Below, in pieces: positions 11,086 through 21,921 of a stretch of DNA of 64,000 bases. The first letter of the stretch is position 1. Each line of letters opens with the position of its first letter. This DNA comes from Apium graveolens (Eukaryota; Streptophyta; Magnoliopsida; Apiales; Apiaceae): contig NW_027420646.1 in the NCBI RefSeq assembly GCF_009905375.1, forward strand, positions 1-64,000. The letters run 5' to 3'. A program made the translations under genes and the position numbers. A model generated the notes under the pieces. It searched no databases, was not told where the DNA came from, and was given only the letters and a program-made list of their open reading frames with translations.

Positions 11086-12234
11086 AAAATATCTTGACTC
11101 ATTGGTTTTTTTGATAGCTGGAGGCACAATGAAACACTTAGCTGGTCATACAAGTTTTTATTATAAATAACATATGTCAATGTTTATAAAAAATTTGATG
11201 TGTCATTTTTTGGAGTAATTATTTTAATTAATATATTGATTTATGTATGAGTATTTATATATATTAGATCCAACTTCTGCATCCAATTTAGCCAATTTAG
11301 CCAATCAACCCAATTCCGACAAACTAAAGAAGAGTCCAGCTTCTGCATGATCAAATCAAAGAGCAGTAAATCAACCCTGCACGCTGAAACAGTGATAACG
11401 GATCATAAATTAATATCATAGCACACAAACAACACATAATTTTTTAGCTACCTAATAAAAGTAAACAACACATAATTCCTAGGTACCTAATATCTAATAG
11501 ACATTTTACAATTGATTCGTTGTCAACTAAAGACTTACCACCGGCCACCCTCACTAGCATTTTCGGTGCTTTTGCTGAGTTCGTGGCCACTTGAACATTT
11601 ACACAAGTACAAGTTAATCGACAAAGTCTTTAGTAACATACTAATGTGCTAAAAAGTAGAAACACATCCAAATTTTACTACGAGATTATAGCTAAATATA
11701 TTTCCTAAAAGTTCATATTTATGTTTAATTAGTTCATTGGGTGGTTAAAGCATCAGGAGCAAAAGCAAAAACAGTGTGAGTGAGTAGGTTTGGTGCTTCT
11801 GATAAGCATCCTATCGGCTTCATACACAAGTAACTAGGATGCGTAGTAGGGGCATAAGGATTAAAAGTTAAAATATTAAAAAAAATAATAAAAATGTAGA
11901 AAAAAATGAAAATTCCACAATGGAAGAGAATATGATCTCGTAAGAAAAGTTTTCCTTCACCTCTTCTCCTTGAAAATTTATGAAAAGATGTTAAAAAGAA
12001 GTAGAAGGGCAGAGGTCTGCTATGAATTTGTTTAAGTGCCTTTGACCATTTATATTTTTTAACGGAGAACTAAACCAAATAACTGATCCAGAAGAAGAAA
12101 ATATGAGGATTCTGAGGCAATATAGTAATGATCAGTTTGACTATAAAGACTGGTTACCATCCCAGATGCTCCAATGCAGGACGAGCATGTAGTACATGTC
12201 CAACCTGAGAACAGAATTCTAAGTTCACCCAGAT
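11086..12234. other. Non-coding, nothing recognised
   Basis: AT-rich interior of element A without coding frames or recognisable repeat structure. Confidence 0.5.
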
Positions 12235-12450
12235 TTAGGCAAAGATAACTACTGGCTGAGAATCATAATGGGGTTTGAGACACCAGTTGCAGAACTCAAG
12301 GAGATTATCAACTACTAAGGTTTTATACGTAGGAGACTGGTTCAAATCAAATGTTTTGACCAAGTATTTATAAGGGTACCTTTTCAAGTCTATGTCTTTG
12401 AAATTGTTGGCGGCAATCCCCCTGACCTTAACTGTAACCAAGGGCATCAC
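12235..12450 (-). other. Unrecognised 71-codon open frame
   Basis: The peptide has ordinary protein-like composition (for example DLKRYPYKYLVKTFDLNQ and LLEFCNWCLKPHYDSQ) rather than the low-complexity look of random AT-rich frames. It could be an exon of a second captured gene. It lies 1 kb downstream, on the same strand, of the isomerase exons but does not resemble that enzyme. I do not recognise a family; it may also be chance. Confidence 0.25.
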
Positions 12451-13224
12451 CTAATCCACATGTTTGTTGAATGTTGATGACATACCAATACTTTTTTCAT
12501 TTAATTTTCCACAATGTTCAAAAATCTTGTTTGTCACTGTGATGGTAGGACTGAAACAGTAAAAGATTTGATCAAATTTGCATGTATGAGGAGCACTGGG
12601 ACTATAAGCAGATCTAATTTGTTGCGACGTTCATGAAGATGTTGTATGCTTGATAAAGTCAACTGTCTTTACACAAACAACCTTAGATTCATGCCTATGG
12701 CCTCAAAGTACATTGTCCATCTTAAAGTTTTCTGAATCTACCTTGACTTTACAATACATTAAATCCATGCACTCATGATTCATTGGTAGATTACATCCCC
12801 TTCAACGTATTGCTTTGGATGGTAGGGTACAATAATTAAGGTGATAATAACATACTAACATCCATGGCCCGGAGGCCGGGTCCTTAAGCAGTGTGCTGGT
12901 TGGGGTACCCCCACTCACATCCCTAAATGAATTCAAACTAACTAGGTGTTCTCTCCCTTCAAGAGGTTGGTGGCATGTACTCTAGTTTATCATTCAATCT
13001 GTGACTAGTGAGTACACGGTCCTGTTTAGATGGGTAGTGCACACATTTAACTAAAAACCCAAAACATAACCTTATATTTCTATTAAAAACATTAAAACAT
13101 TTTTATGAGATTCTTTAACACTATTACAGCAAGTAATGATACACTTCTAAGTTTTATCTCTTCTAGAAAGGTCTAGTGCCAAGCCTCAAAGAGATCCAGA
13201 TTGTGGAAAGTCAATCATATAATA

Positions 13225-13378
13225 ATGGTATAGAGGACACAAACATTGAGCAACTAGTATTTACAAGTAACACAATCAAGTATCTACATAACTTATTTGT
13301 CTGCATAATCTCACTTAACAACGGTAGAGAGGACGCAGACAATGCGTCACTGGTATTTACAGGTAACACAATCAAGTA
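13225..13378. repeat. Two-copy repeat, about 97-bp period
   Basis: The blocks 13225-13281 and 13322-13378 share about 50 of 57 bases, including GTATTTACA-GTAACACAATCAAGTA. They are separated by about 40 unrelated bases. The repeat lies just downstream of the captured isomerase exons. Confidence 0.75.
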
Positions 13379-13435
13379 ACCCAACTATGTACCATATAGC
13401 TTATAAGGTCAAACAAATTACTATACATATATTAC

Positions 13436-14014
13436 CTGGTGAATTAATCGGTAAAAGTTGTGCTGACCGTTTGTCCAGGTTCGCCAAAATCAATTTCACC
13501 AGCCTCAAAAGAAAGGGGAACACCATCAATAAAAACACCTTTCCCATTGCTCTCCATGTTGAACTAAATTGGTAATAAATTGGATAGGGTATAAGAACAT
13601 CATAAAGCCTTTGAAAACAGTTTACCAAAGAAAGGTGTTGTAGCCTCACCTGTTGAATATGCAGAGCAAATTTTTCCAGGGCTTGAGAGTAAGGTAAAAT
13701 GGCCTAAAAAATTAAGGCATCAAAATTAGAGACAAACAATATTAATATTTTTTTTAAAGAAAAAAATATAACTGACTTTTAGAAGAGACTCCAATTGTGA
13801 ATCTGTCCACACAAATAAAGACACTGAAGTGCAATCATTTTCTTTTACAAATATAAAACTATGAAGTGAGATTATATGCAGAGTAAAAATTATTACAAGA
13901 AAAAACAGAAAGTGTCGACTCAAACAGATAAATCAGAAAACTCATAACTGCACTTACTCTTGCAGGATACCCTAGGAATGAAACATTCCAAACACTCAAC
14001 AGGCCCAAAAGCAC
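13436..14014 (-). pseudogene. Captured glucose-6-phosphate isomerase fragment (three exons)
   Basis: Three consecutive exons of the glycolytic enzyme that interconverts glucose-6-phosphate and fructose-6-phosphate are recognisable, each with splice signals. Exon 14014-13958 encodes VLLGLLSVWNVSFLGYPAR (acceptor TTTCAG, donor GTAAGTG). Exon 13703-13650 encodes AILPYSQALEKFALHIQQ (acceptor TTTTTAG, donor GTGAGG). Exon 13563-13436 encodes [20 protein letters not shown] and continues to the FGEPG motif (donor GTAATA). The protein matches the plant cytosolic isomerase as I know it. The third exon is 128 bases instead of the expected 129 because one base is missing just after the FGEPG motif, which shifts the frame to a stop. 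Introns are retained, so the fragment was copied as DNA, not from mRNA. Flanking exons are absent. It lies inside CACTA element A. Confidence 0.9.
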
Positions 14015-14425
14015 CTGAAACATTTATGAAATGTCACTCAATAAAACATTAACTGAATCAAAGATTGACTAGGATGCTTCTTAAATCCAATATCTTCGTT
14101 AAGCCTTCCAGATGCACATTCAGTTAAACGCCCGATGAAACTGATTTTATCTGGCTTACACCGGCACTTCACATCCAAATTAAAATCTCAGAATAGCAAC
14201 CCTTTATTCGCTCACATGTAAGCGGTAACACTGTCTTTCACACCTTAGTTTCACTGAGAATGGACCTAGCATCGTTTAGTTTTCAATATTTAGGGTACAT
14301 GTCAATCTTTGAAGAAATTCAAAAGACAACAAAAAAAACGACCAACTTTTTACAATCTGGTTACATATCATCTCTTCGAGCTCCAAAATCCCAGCATTAC
14401 CACATCCGGTAACAATGCTTCTTTC

Positions 14426-14630
14426 TCTTATTTGTCACCAAACCCCCAAAAAATAGAACATAAAACCTCCAAAAACCAAGCAAAGGATATTTCTTTTATT
14501 TGTCACCAAACCCCCAAAAAATAGAACATAAAACCCCCCAAAACCAAGCAAAATATTTCTTTTATTTGTCACCAAACCCCCAAAAACAGAACATAAAACC
14601 CCCCAAAAAACAAGCATGACGTTTCTTATA
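14426..14630. repeat. Three-copy tandem repeat, about 66-bp unit
   Basis: Three units start near 14427, 14492 and 14558. Each reads TTATTTGTCACCAAACCCCC, an A-run, CAGAACATAAAACC, a C-run, and AACAAGCA with small length changes. The minus strand reads through them as a repeated FGGLVTNKRNI peptide, which I take as a by-product of the repeat rather than a protein. Confidence 0.9.
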
Positions 14631-14870
14631 TACATCCACAAAAGAAAAGATGTAAAAAGGAGAATATACCTCCAGAAAAGCTCCAAGCTCCAAAGATCTG
14701 TGAACCTAGAGATGCTCCAAAACCTTGAAATTCCAAATCTCCTTTCAAGCTCCAAAGCTTGTACTTAAGTATATGTTACTCGTCTCAAGCTCAATTTGAA
14801 GCTCCAAAACTTGAATTTGAATTGGGGCTTAAATTATGGTTTATGGGACAGGAGAGAAGGAGATGAGTGA

Positions 14871-15060
14871 GATTTTTAATGTATGAGAGAAAGAGGGGAG
14901 AGATTAGAGATAGATGAGTGATGAAAGAGAGATGAGAGCTGAGAGAGACGTGAAAGAGACAGTGAGAGAGATGAGGCGGTGAGAGAGATGAGGGTCGCGG
15001 GACAGAGGAGAGAAAGAGGGGAAAGAAGTTTGAGATATTTTGGAAAAGGGGGAATAAGAA
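14871..15060 (-). promoter_or_regulatory. CT-rich minus-strand leader-like tract
   Basis: The plus strand is almost pure purine with repeated GAGAGA and GAGATGAG words. On the minus strand this is a CT-rich leader of the type found after plant promoters, pointing toward the isomerase exons and the open frame at 12.3 kb. It may be the transcription start of element A's cargo or simple-sequence expansion. No clear TATA box was found upstream. Confidence 0.3.
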
Positions 15061-15164
15061 ATTTTTTGTTAAAATTAAGGGGGGAAGTGTACTGAAATAG
15101 GGGGAGAAAGAAAAGTAAATTTATATTTTTTTTAAAAGTGGTCGTAGACAATGGTTAATAAAAT

Positions 15165-15364
15165 TAGACGATGTTAAAGTTTAAAGCATATATTTGTTTT
15201 TTTTTAATTTTTGAACATAGACAACGGTTGGTATGGGAAACCGATATCAGGATTTCTATTCAACATCGCTTATTGATAAACCGATGTTAAACAGACTTTT
15301 AATATCAGGTGCATTACATGCCGATGTCTAAGCACCGATGTCGTATCTACTATTTCTAGTAGTG
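15165..15364. repeat. Right subterminal repeats and terminus of element A
   Basis: At least five forms of the GACATCGG motif (CCGATATCAGG, CAACATCGC, CCGATGTTAAA, CCGATGTCTAAG, CCGATGTCG) occur in the last 130 bases. The end is CTATTTCTAGTAGTG, the inverted counterpart of the left terminus at 1255. The array is much shorter than on the left. Confidence 0.75.
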
Positions 15365-16199
15365 TAATAAATATTTTTATATCCACTTTTGTAGTTGAGT
15401 TTTTTTAATAATATTGGGATGGGTTACAATTTTTTCATCAATTAAGGAATTTATACTCTATTTGCACGTATTTCTATCTTCTGGGGCACCAAATACTTTA
15501 GCTAAGTCTCAAAATATATAGGCATTTTATGCAGACTTGATAAGTGACTAAAGCTTTGTATCAACAATGTGCCCGTGTGTAAGAATTTGCCACCGAGGTG
15601 ATTCATTCTACTAGGATTACTAGGATGATACATATTTTTAAGTAGGGAAGTTATCTGTTAAAGTGAATGAAAGTGGAAGTAATAATCATCTTCCTCACTT
15701 CCAAGAGATATTGTATGTTTTTTTGTGAGGCTGCTTTTAGGATAAATATTCATATTTTTGGGAACTTGAAATATTTTAATTTTTATTAAATTACATTGTA
15801 CTATTATTTTGAATTTTTGAAAAAAAACAAAAATATCTTTGTTGTAAATTAACATGTTATGAGTTAATGAATATACATAGCTACTTTGTTCCCCGTGGAT
15901 TTTTCAATACATTAATTTACCATGGACTATAGTTTACATCAACTATTTTGAAAAAGTAGGCCTAAAACAATTTTCCTTCACCGTAACATTTCATATCACT
16001 ACTACTTAAACTTAAATTAACATAATAAAATATTAATCTAGATGCAAATCCTTAACACATCCCTGCACCTTGAAAGGCTGTCATACCGGAACTCATGTAA
16101 CTCAGCCATAGCTTGATCACCATTAGCTTCAAATCCCTCAGCACCCAAAGGGAACACCAATTCATTCTGATTTGCAGCCTCAACCATATTCTCATTTGC
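15365..16199. other. Non-coding, nothing recognised
   Basis: AT-rich spacer between element A and the RNase H-like gene. Its end (16030-16199) may be untranslated 3' sequence of that gene. Confidence 0.5.
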
Positions 16200-16870
16200 A
16201 TTCATTTTCATTCCCTCCTAAAAAAGGATCAACTATAGAAAAGGATCAACTACTTCATCAGCCATAGCAGCGGGTTCAACATCTCCTTGATATACTGCAC
16301 TAAATCTCTGCCCGTAATGACCAAGACTCAATGTCATAGTGCCATATTCCTCCACTCTTCCAAATGGTTCTTCTATTATCACCATATCCTTCCAATGAAT
16401 AGCACCGTACTCAGCCAAATAAGAAGTAAGCATATTATCTTCTGGATTAGTCAAGCGTACATCTGCCAAAAAATTATGATCTGCCTTCCTTTGATTAAGT
16501 TATTGGAAGATGAATTCATGTTGGGGAGGCCTGCCAACAACCAAGGAATTCATCCAATCCATGAAGGAATCAACTTCATACATCTCCAAGATTATTTTAG
16601 TATACTCCTCATTAAATGCTTCTTTCAATGCTTCTATGTATGCCTTAAACTCATTTTTCCTTCGATTTTCAAAACCCAAAGATCTCGTAATCATATGCAG
16701 AATAACACCAAGACTGTTTTTAAACACCGCTTCTATGCCTGAAGGGTTACCATTGGGAAATGTTTGCTTAGAGAAGAAAAATGCCACATTACACTTAATC
16801 ATCCCCATCAGAGGCATCTTCCATTGAGCATTGACATTAACATTCTCTTCTTCCAGGATGGATCCCTAAC
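16200..16870 (-). pseudogene. RNase H-like (RVT_3 type) gene, decayed
   Basis: Two open stretches in one frame (16817-16500 and 16469-16233) form a plant RNase H-like domain. It opens with PLMGMIKCNV and continues NSLGVILHMITRSLGFENRR, then NEFKAYIEALKEAF, then KIILEMYEVDSF, and has a C-terminal region with YGAIHWKDMVIIEEPFGRV. The family places Asp after KCNV and in the strand read here as ILEMY; both acidic residues are absent, while the Glu in EALKEAF is kept. One in-frame stop lies at about 16500. Such single-domain proteins are common in plants, often derived from LINE elements; cellular role is unclear. Confidence 0.65.
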
Positions 16871-17099
16871 TGAAGAGTCTCTATTTGATGTCTAAGAATA
16901 CCAAGGGTTAAAGTAAAGTAATTTACCTTCCTACTCAATACACCGACTAATTACCCTTCCTACTCAAACCCCGCCACTTCTATTACTACCGCTTCATATT
17001 TCCTTTAAAAAAACTTGTAAAAAAAGAAACTCTAAAAACTCAAATGGACCAACTATTGATCCACCATAAAATATCCTAAAAAATTATTTTAAGGACAAT

Positions 17100-17275
17100 C
17101 CCCAATAATCTTTTTAGCCCAATCCACCAAAGCCGAATATAATCTTAACCCATCAAGTAACTTCCCACTGAATCCATAAATCTCTTGCTAAGGTACCCTT
17201 TCTTGCATTTTTATCAGCTTGTTCATTAAAGTTCCTCCTAAAAAATTTAACCTATATCTGGCCAGATAACTCTGA
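17100..17275 (-). pseudogene. RNase H-like pseudogene, C-terminal segment
   Basis: The minus strand encodes FFRRNFNEQADKNARKG, the usual last motif of the RVT_3 domain (basic-N-x-x-AD). It is separated from the rest of the domain (21922-22255) by the copia element at 17276-21916. The phase of the two parts agrees if one 5-bp target copy is ignored; one in-frame stop lies between. Confidence 0.65.
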
Positions 17276-17601
17276 TGTTAGGTTTAATCTAAACTTAACT
17301 AGTTTATTTAGCTGTTTTAGTATTTTGTTAATAATGGCATTTGTTAGCCACATTTTAGTAAGAGACTGAGTCTTACGTGGGTTCTTTTTCTTTAGGAGAG
17401 TCATATGGAGTTTGAAAGTGTTCAAGGGTAAACATTGTTGATTTATAGGAATCAGTTTTAGCTAGTTCTTTTACATATATTTCCATTTCCTGTAATTAGT
17501 TTTTAGAGCTGTGATAATAACATATTTGAGTTTGCTTTTCTCCAGTTTCAAAGTGCAAACAGGTGTGTGTGTATTGCTTGTATCAGGTCTGAAACTTTAC
17601 A
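17276..17601 (+). repeat. 5' LTR of copia C
   Basis: It begins TGTTAGGTTTAATC and ends CTGAAACTTTACA. It aligns end to end with the 3' LTR at 21590-21916 (one 1-bp gap). The end is fixed by the primer-binding site three bases downstream. Confidence 0.93.
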
Positions 17602-17604
17602 TTC

Positions 17605-17616
17605 TGGTATCAGAGC
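17605..17616 (+). other. Primer-binding site (initiator tRNA-Met)
   Basis: TGGTATCAGAGC is complementary to the 3' end of plant initiator tRNA-Met, the usual primer of copia elements. It starts three bases after the 5' LTR. Confidence 0.92.
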
Positions 17617-17704
17617 CTGGTTGTGTATGCCAAAGTATATGCCTAAACTGGGAACTATGGACGCGTCAAAGTCGAAGTAGGGATCACTAGGGCTCAATTA
17701 TCCT

Positions 17705-18490
17705 ATGCTGTCAAAGAATAACTATATAACATGGTCATTAAAAATGAAAGTTAATATGGAGGCACAAGGCATGTGGGAGGCAATTGAGTCTGATGGTAAG
17801 AAGTCACAGGTTGTGGTTCGTACAGACAAAATGACGTTGGAAATCATTTACCAGAGTATTCCAGAAGATATTTTACTGTCCGTAGCAGAGAAGAAGTCAT
17901 CAAAGGAGGCTTCAGGAGGCCATAAAAATCATGTATGTAGGGGTTGATAGAGTGAAGAAGGCGAAGGTGCAGACTTTGAAAGACGAACTGGAGTCTCTAA
18001 CCATGAAAGAAACCGAGCATATTAACGATTTCTATATGAGCTTGTGTGGTATCGTAACAAACATACGTGTTTTGGGTGAAACAATGGAGGAATCATATGT
18101 TGTTAAGAAACTTCTCAGGGCAGTGCCAACCAAGTATCTTCAAATTGCCTATTCAATAAAACAATTTGAAAATCTTGAAGAAATGAAAGTTGAAGAAATC
18201 TTGGGATGACTCAAAGCACATTAAGAACGGATTCGTGGGCCTACGGAGACCTCGAGCAGTCAGCTGTTATTGACAGAGGAGGAGTGGTAAAAAAGGAAGC
18301 TCATAATGGACAACTGTTGCTTACTAGGGAGGAGTGGCTGAAGAAAATGTCACAAAATCAAAAAGGTAAGCAGGATGTTGAATCTAGAAACAAGGATGAA
18401 AACCGAGGATATCGAGACAAGAGCAAGGTGAGATGCTTCAATTGTAGTATCTTGGGACATTATGCTTCTGAATATCGTAAACCAAAATAA
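17705..18490 (+). pseudogene. copia C gag
   Basis: The N-terminal part carries NNYITWSLKMKVNMEAQGMW, the conserved opening of plant copia gag. The middle (17931-18209) is UBN2-like with INDFYMSLCGIVTNIRVLG and LLRAVPTKY. The zinc knuckle reads CFNCSILGHYASEY, so the fourth ligand (Cys) is Tyr. Frameshifts lie near 17930 and 18205. Gag would have formed the particle around the RNA; this copy cannot make a full-length product. Confidence 0.85.
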
Positions 18491-18563
18491 GAGAAGGAAT
18501 AAAGATAAGAGGCAAATTTGGCTCAAATTGAAGATGATGAACCCGCCTTGCTTTTAACGGAGT

Positions 18564-19633
18564 GTGATGAAAATAAGAGAAAATGTTCTTGTTAGATTTG
18601 GTGATGGATCTACTGTCATAATAAAGGGAAAAGGTTCAGTGGTCTTGAGTTGTCAAACTGGTGAGGAACACGTGTTGAGTGAGGTATATTTTATTCCATC
18701 TCTTTGCAACAATATTATTAGTTTGGGTCAACTAGTAGAAGAAGGTTGCAAACTGGTACTTCATGGAGATTTGATGTGGGTCAACGACAAAGATGGAAGA
18801 TTATTGATAAAAGTTAAACGTTCAAGAAACTGATTGTACAAATTAATCATTGAAAGAAGCAAGCCTGCATGTCTGATGTCAAAGGCAGAAGAGGACTCTT
18901 GGTTGTGGCATTGTAGGCTCGGACAGGTGAACTTCCAAGCTATGAACCTTATGTCTAACAAAGAGATGGCTCGAGGCTTACCGAAATTTGTTCAACCAAA
19001 CGAAATCTGCAGAGGGTGTTTAATGTCAAAGCAAGTAAGGTCATCATTTCCTCAATGAACTTCTTTTAATGCCTCGAAAATTCTGGACCTTGTGAACGGA
19101 GACATCTGTGGTCCTATATCTCCTTCAACACCTGGTGGAAAGAGGTACTTTCTTTTGTTGGTAGACGATTATAGTAGACTAATGTGGGTGTATTTTTTAA
19201 GTAAAAAAGATGAGGCATTCGAGTACTTTAAGAAATTCAGAGCGTTGGTGGAAGATCGACCTGAACGAAGGATCAATGTGTTCAGAACAGACCGAGGGGG
19301 GAGTTCTGTTCGAGTAAATTTACTGAATATTGTGAGAATGCTGTAATTCAACAACATTATACAGCGCCGTACACTCCACAACAGAATGGCGTGGTTGAGA
19401 GGAGAAATAGGACGGTTGTAGCAATGGCAAAAAGCTTCCTAAATGAGAAAAACATGCCACAAAAGTTCTGGGCAGAAACAGTAAGACACTTAATTTATGT
19501 GCTGAATCGGTTACCAACTAAGGTTGTTATTGGGAAGACGCCATACGAATCATGGTCAGGTAAGATTCCCAATCTCGAATATTTAAAGATTTTTGGTTGC
19601 ATTGCGCATGTGAAAATTCCTAGTGTCAAATAA
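18564..19633 (+). pseudogene. copia C protease remnant and integrase
   Basis: It opens with the C-terminal half of the protease region (VRFGDGSTVIIKGKGSVVLS); the catalytic DSG/DTG-containing stretch expected just upstream is missing. The integrase zinc-binding part shows LWHCRLGQVN and CRGCLMSKQV. In the catalytic core the first Asp (NGDICGP), the second Asp (FRTDRGG) and the Glu region (PQQNGVVERRNRT) are all present. The frame shifts after FRTDRGG (about 19300), and stops occur at 18831-18833 and 19056-19058. Confidence 0.85.
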
Positions 19634-19638
19634 CTAAA

Positions 19639-20900
19639 TTGGATGACAAAAGTAAAGTTTTGGTATATTTGGGAAAGAAGTCCGGTACAAAGGGCTGCAG
19701 GCTGTATGATCCTAAAACTAATTCTCTCCAATTTAGTCGATATATTGTCATTGAAGAAAACAAAAGCTGGTCATGGGAACAGGGCTTCGAGGATAACAAT
19801 TCTCAAAGTTCATTTATCATAGTAAACAAAAAAATGGCTGAAGAAGCAGATGGTGAAATAATAGATTCTGCATGTGACTTTTTTGATATTGCTACACTAA
19901 TACAAAGTCGTGTGCGTGACACCAGTCAAACATCTGATGAAGAAAGTGACCCCAGGCGTTATAAATAACTTTCTGATGTTTACAATAATACTGAAGATGT
20001 GGAATTACATGATGAGTTAATGCTGATGGGGATAGAGGAACCTGTATGCTACAGTCAAGCAATAAAAGAAAAATCGTGGGAAAAGGGAATGACAGTCGAA
20101 ATCGAAGCCATAAAGAAGAACGAGACTTAGAACTTGGTCGAGTTACCAGCTGGGCACAAACCCACTAGATTGAAATGGGTGTATAAAATAAAAAGGGATA
20201 CAGAAGGGAGGATATTAAAGTACAAAGCGCGGCTTATAGCAAAAGGGTATGTTCAAAAACACGGTGTGGATTATGAGGAGGTCTTTGCTCCAACTAGGTT
20301 GGAAATAGTCTGATTACTCCTTGCAGTTGTTGCTAAAAATAGCTGGGAAGTGCATCACCTTGATGTAAAGTCGGTATTTTTAAATGGTGAGTTAAGTGAG
20401 GATGTTTATGTGTGTCAGCCAGAAGGGTTTGTGGTGAAGGGAAAGGATAATCTTGTATATAAACTAGCAAAGGCCTTGTACGAATTAAAAGAGGACCCAC
20501 GGGCCTGGTATGCAAAACTTAACTGGTGCTTGAAGAATTTGGGTTTTATCAAATATCCTTACGAACCAGCTGTGTACACTAAACGAGTAGGGAATGAAGT
20601 CTTGCTGGTGGGAGTTTACGTTGATGATTTACTAGTCACAGGGACTAGTGTTGAAAACATTGATTTTTTTAAGAAGCAGATGATAGAAAATTTTGAAATG
20701 AGTGATCTCGGAAAGCTCCCTCACTATCTGGGAATAGAAGTGAAGCAAAGTGTTGATGGCATCAAGTTGAAGCAGAGCGCATATGCAAAGAAAGTACTAC
20801 TGAAGGTTGGTTTGCTTGAATGCAATCCAGTGAAGTATCCAATCGAAGAAAAATAGAAGATGCATAAAGATGAAATCGGGAATCCTGTAGATCCAACTCA
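19639..20900 (+). pseudogene. copia C reverse transcriptase
   Basis: Conserved motifs in order are LKWVYKIKRDTEGRILKYKA, VQKHGVDYEEVFAPT, LDVKSVFLNGEL, the catalytic YVDD in LVGVYVDDLLVTG, and DLGKLPHYLGIEV. Stops interrupt the frame at 19966-19968, about 20130, about 20312 and 20855. The YVDD box is intact. The element could not produce a full polymerase without repair of these stops. Confidence 0.88.
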
Positions 20901-20984
20901 GTTTAAAAGCATTATGGGGATCTTCGATATTTAGTTCATACTCGTCCTGACATAGCATTTGCTGTAGGGATTGTAAGTCGCTAT

Positions 20985-21540
20985 ATGGAGAGGCCCACGG
21001 AACTTCACTACAGTGCGGTGAAACGTATTTTACGCTATGTAAAAGACACTTTGGATTATGGTCTGCCCTATGCAAGAGGAACAGGTAATTACATATTATC
21101 GGGGTTTTCTGACAGTGATTTGGTAGGAAATAATAAAGATAGGAAGAGCACAGGAGGTATGGTGTTCCATCTAAATGACAACTTAATAACTTGGGTCTCT
21201 CATAAGCAGAGGTGTGTTGCTCTTTCTTCTTGCGAAGATGAATTCATGGCTGCTACTGCAGCAGCATGTCAGGGTGTATGGTTGCAGAAAATGCCGAGTC
21301 AAATCGTCAATATCAAGCAAGGTCCTGTGATAATGTATGTGGATAATAAGTCAGCCATAGACTTGGCAAAGAATCCAACTTTCATGGTCGAAGCAAGCAT
21401 ATAGACATTCGCTATAACTTTATTAGAGAATTTGTTGAGAGAGGAGAAATCGAACTCAAATATGTTAGCACTAATGAACAAAAGGCAGATGTTTTGACAA
21501 AGGCCCTGGGAGCAGTCAAGTTCGAGCGTATGCGTGATTT
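20985..21540 (+). pseudogene. copia C RNase H
   Basis: The region shows HYSAVKRILRYVKDTLDYGL, the first Asp in GFSDSDLVGN, KSTGGMVFHLNDNLITW, the Glu in LSSCEDEFMAA and the last Asp in MYVDNKSAIDLAKN. After a frame change near 21400 the usual tail ADVLTKALG follows (about 21490). The polypurine tract and 3' LTR follow directly. Confidence 0.88.
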
Positions 21541-21589
21541 ACTTGGGATGAAGAAGTTGTTTGCATAAGTTTAGATTAAGGGAGTGTTT

Positions 21590-21916
21590 TGTCGGGTTTA
21601 ATCTAAACTTAACTAGTTTATTTAGCTGTTTTAGTATTTTGTTAATAATGGCATTTGTTAGCCATGTTTTAGTAAGAGACTGAGTCTTACGTGGGTTCAT
21701 TTTCTTTTGGAGAGTCATGGGGAGTTTATAAGTGTTCAAGGGTGAACGTTGCTGATTTGTAGGAATCAGTTTTTAGCTAGTTCATTTTTATATATTTCCA
21801 TTTCCTGTAATCAGTTTTTAGAGATGTGATAATAACATATTAGAGTTTGCTTTTCTCCAATTTCAAAGTGTGAACAGGTGTGTGTGTATTGCTTGTATCA
21901 GGTCTGAAACTTTACA
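21590..21916 (+). repeat. 3' LTR of copia C
   Basis: It begins TGTCGGGTTTAATC after the polypurine tract AAGGGAGT (21578-21585) and ends ACTTTACA. It is the partner of the LTR at 17276-17601. Confidence 0.93.
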
Positions 21917-21921
21917 TCTAC

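Larger units (their letters stand above)
1255..15364. mobile_element. CACTA (En/Spm) element A, no transposase seen
   Basis: The left end reads CACTACAAGAAAAAAG and the right end, read on the minus strand, CACTACTAGAAATAG, so the first 13 bases match at all but one position. Both ends are followed inward by the same subterminal motif CCGATGTCTA / GACATCGG, which ties them to one element. Flanking trinucleotides are AAA (1252-1254) and TAA (15365-15367); the 3-bp target duplication is thus imperfect. No TNP2 or Transposase_24 sequence was found inside. It carries a gypsy relic, a copia relic, a MITE, a microsatellite and isomerase exons, so it is probably non-autonomous and has been loaded by later insertions. 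Pairing of the two ends across 14.1 kb is inference. Confidence 0.7.
17276..21916 (+). mobile_element. Ty1/copia retrotransposon C with both LTRs
   Basis: A 4.6-kb element with LTRs at 17276-17601 and 21590-21916, a primer-binding site at 17605 and a polypurine tract at 21578. Between them lie gag, integrase, reverse transcriptase and RNase H in copia order. The LTRs differ at about 24 of 326 positions by eye (about 7%), so the insertion is old. Flanking 5-mers are TCTGA and TCTAC, which I read as a mutated target duplication. Internal frames carry many stops and shifts, and the catalytic part of protease is missing. It interrupts an RNase H-like gene. Confidence 0.93.

Noticed and set aside
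13225..14630. Short repeat arrays as a CRISPR array
   Set aside because: Units are adjacent or only two in number, without regular unique spacers, and the DNA is plant nuclear.
14435..14755. 106-codon minus-strand frame with repeated FGGLVTNKRNI
   Set aside because: The peptide repeat follows exactly from the 66-bp DNA repeat; no independent coding evidence.
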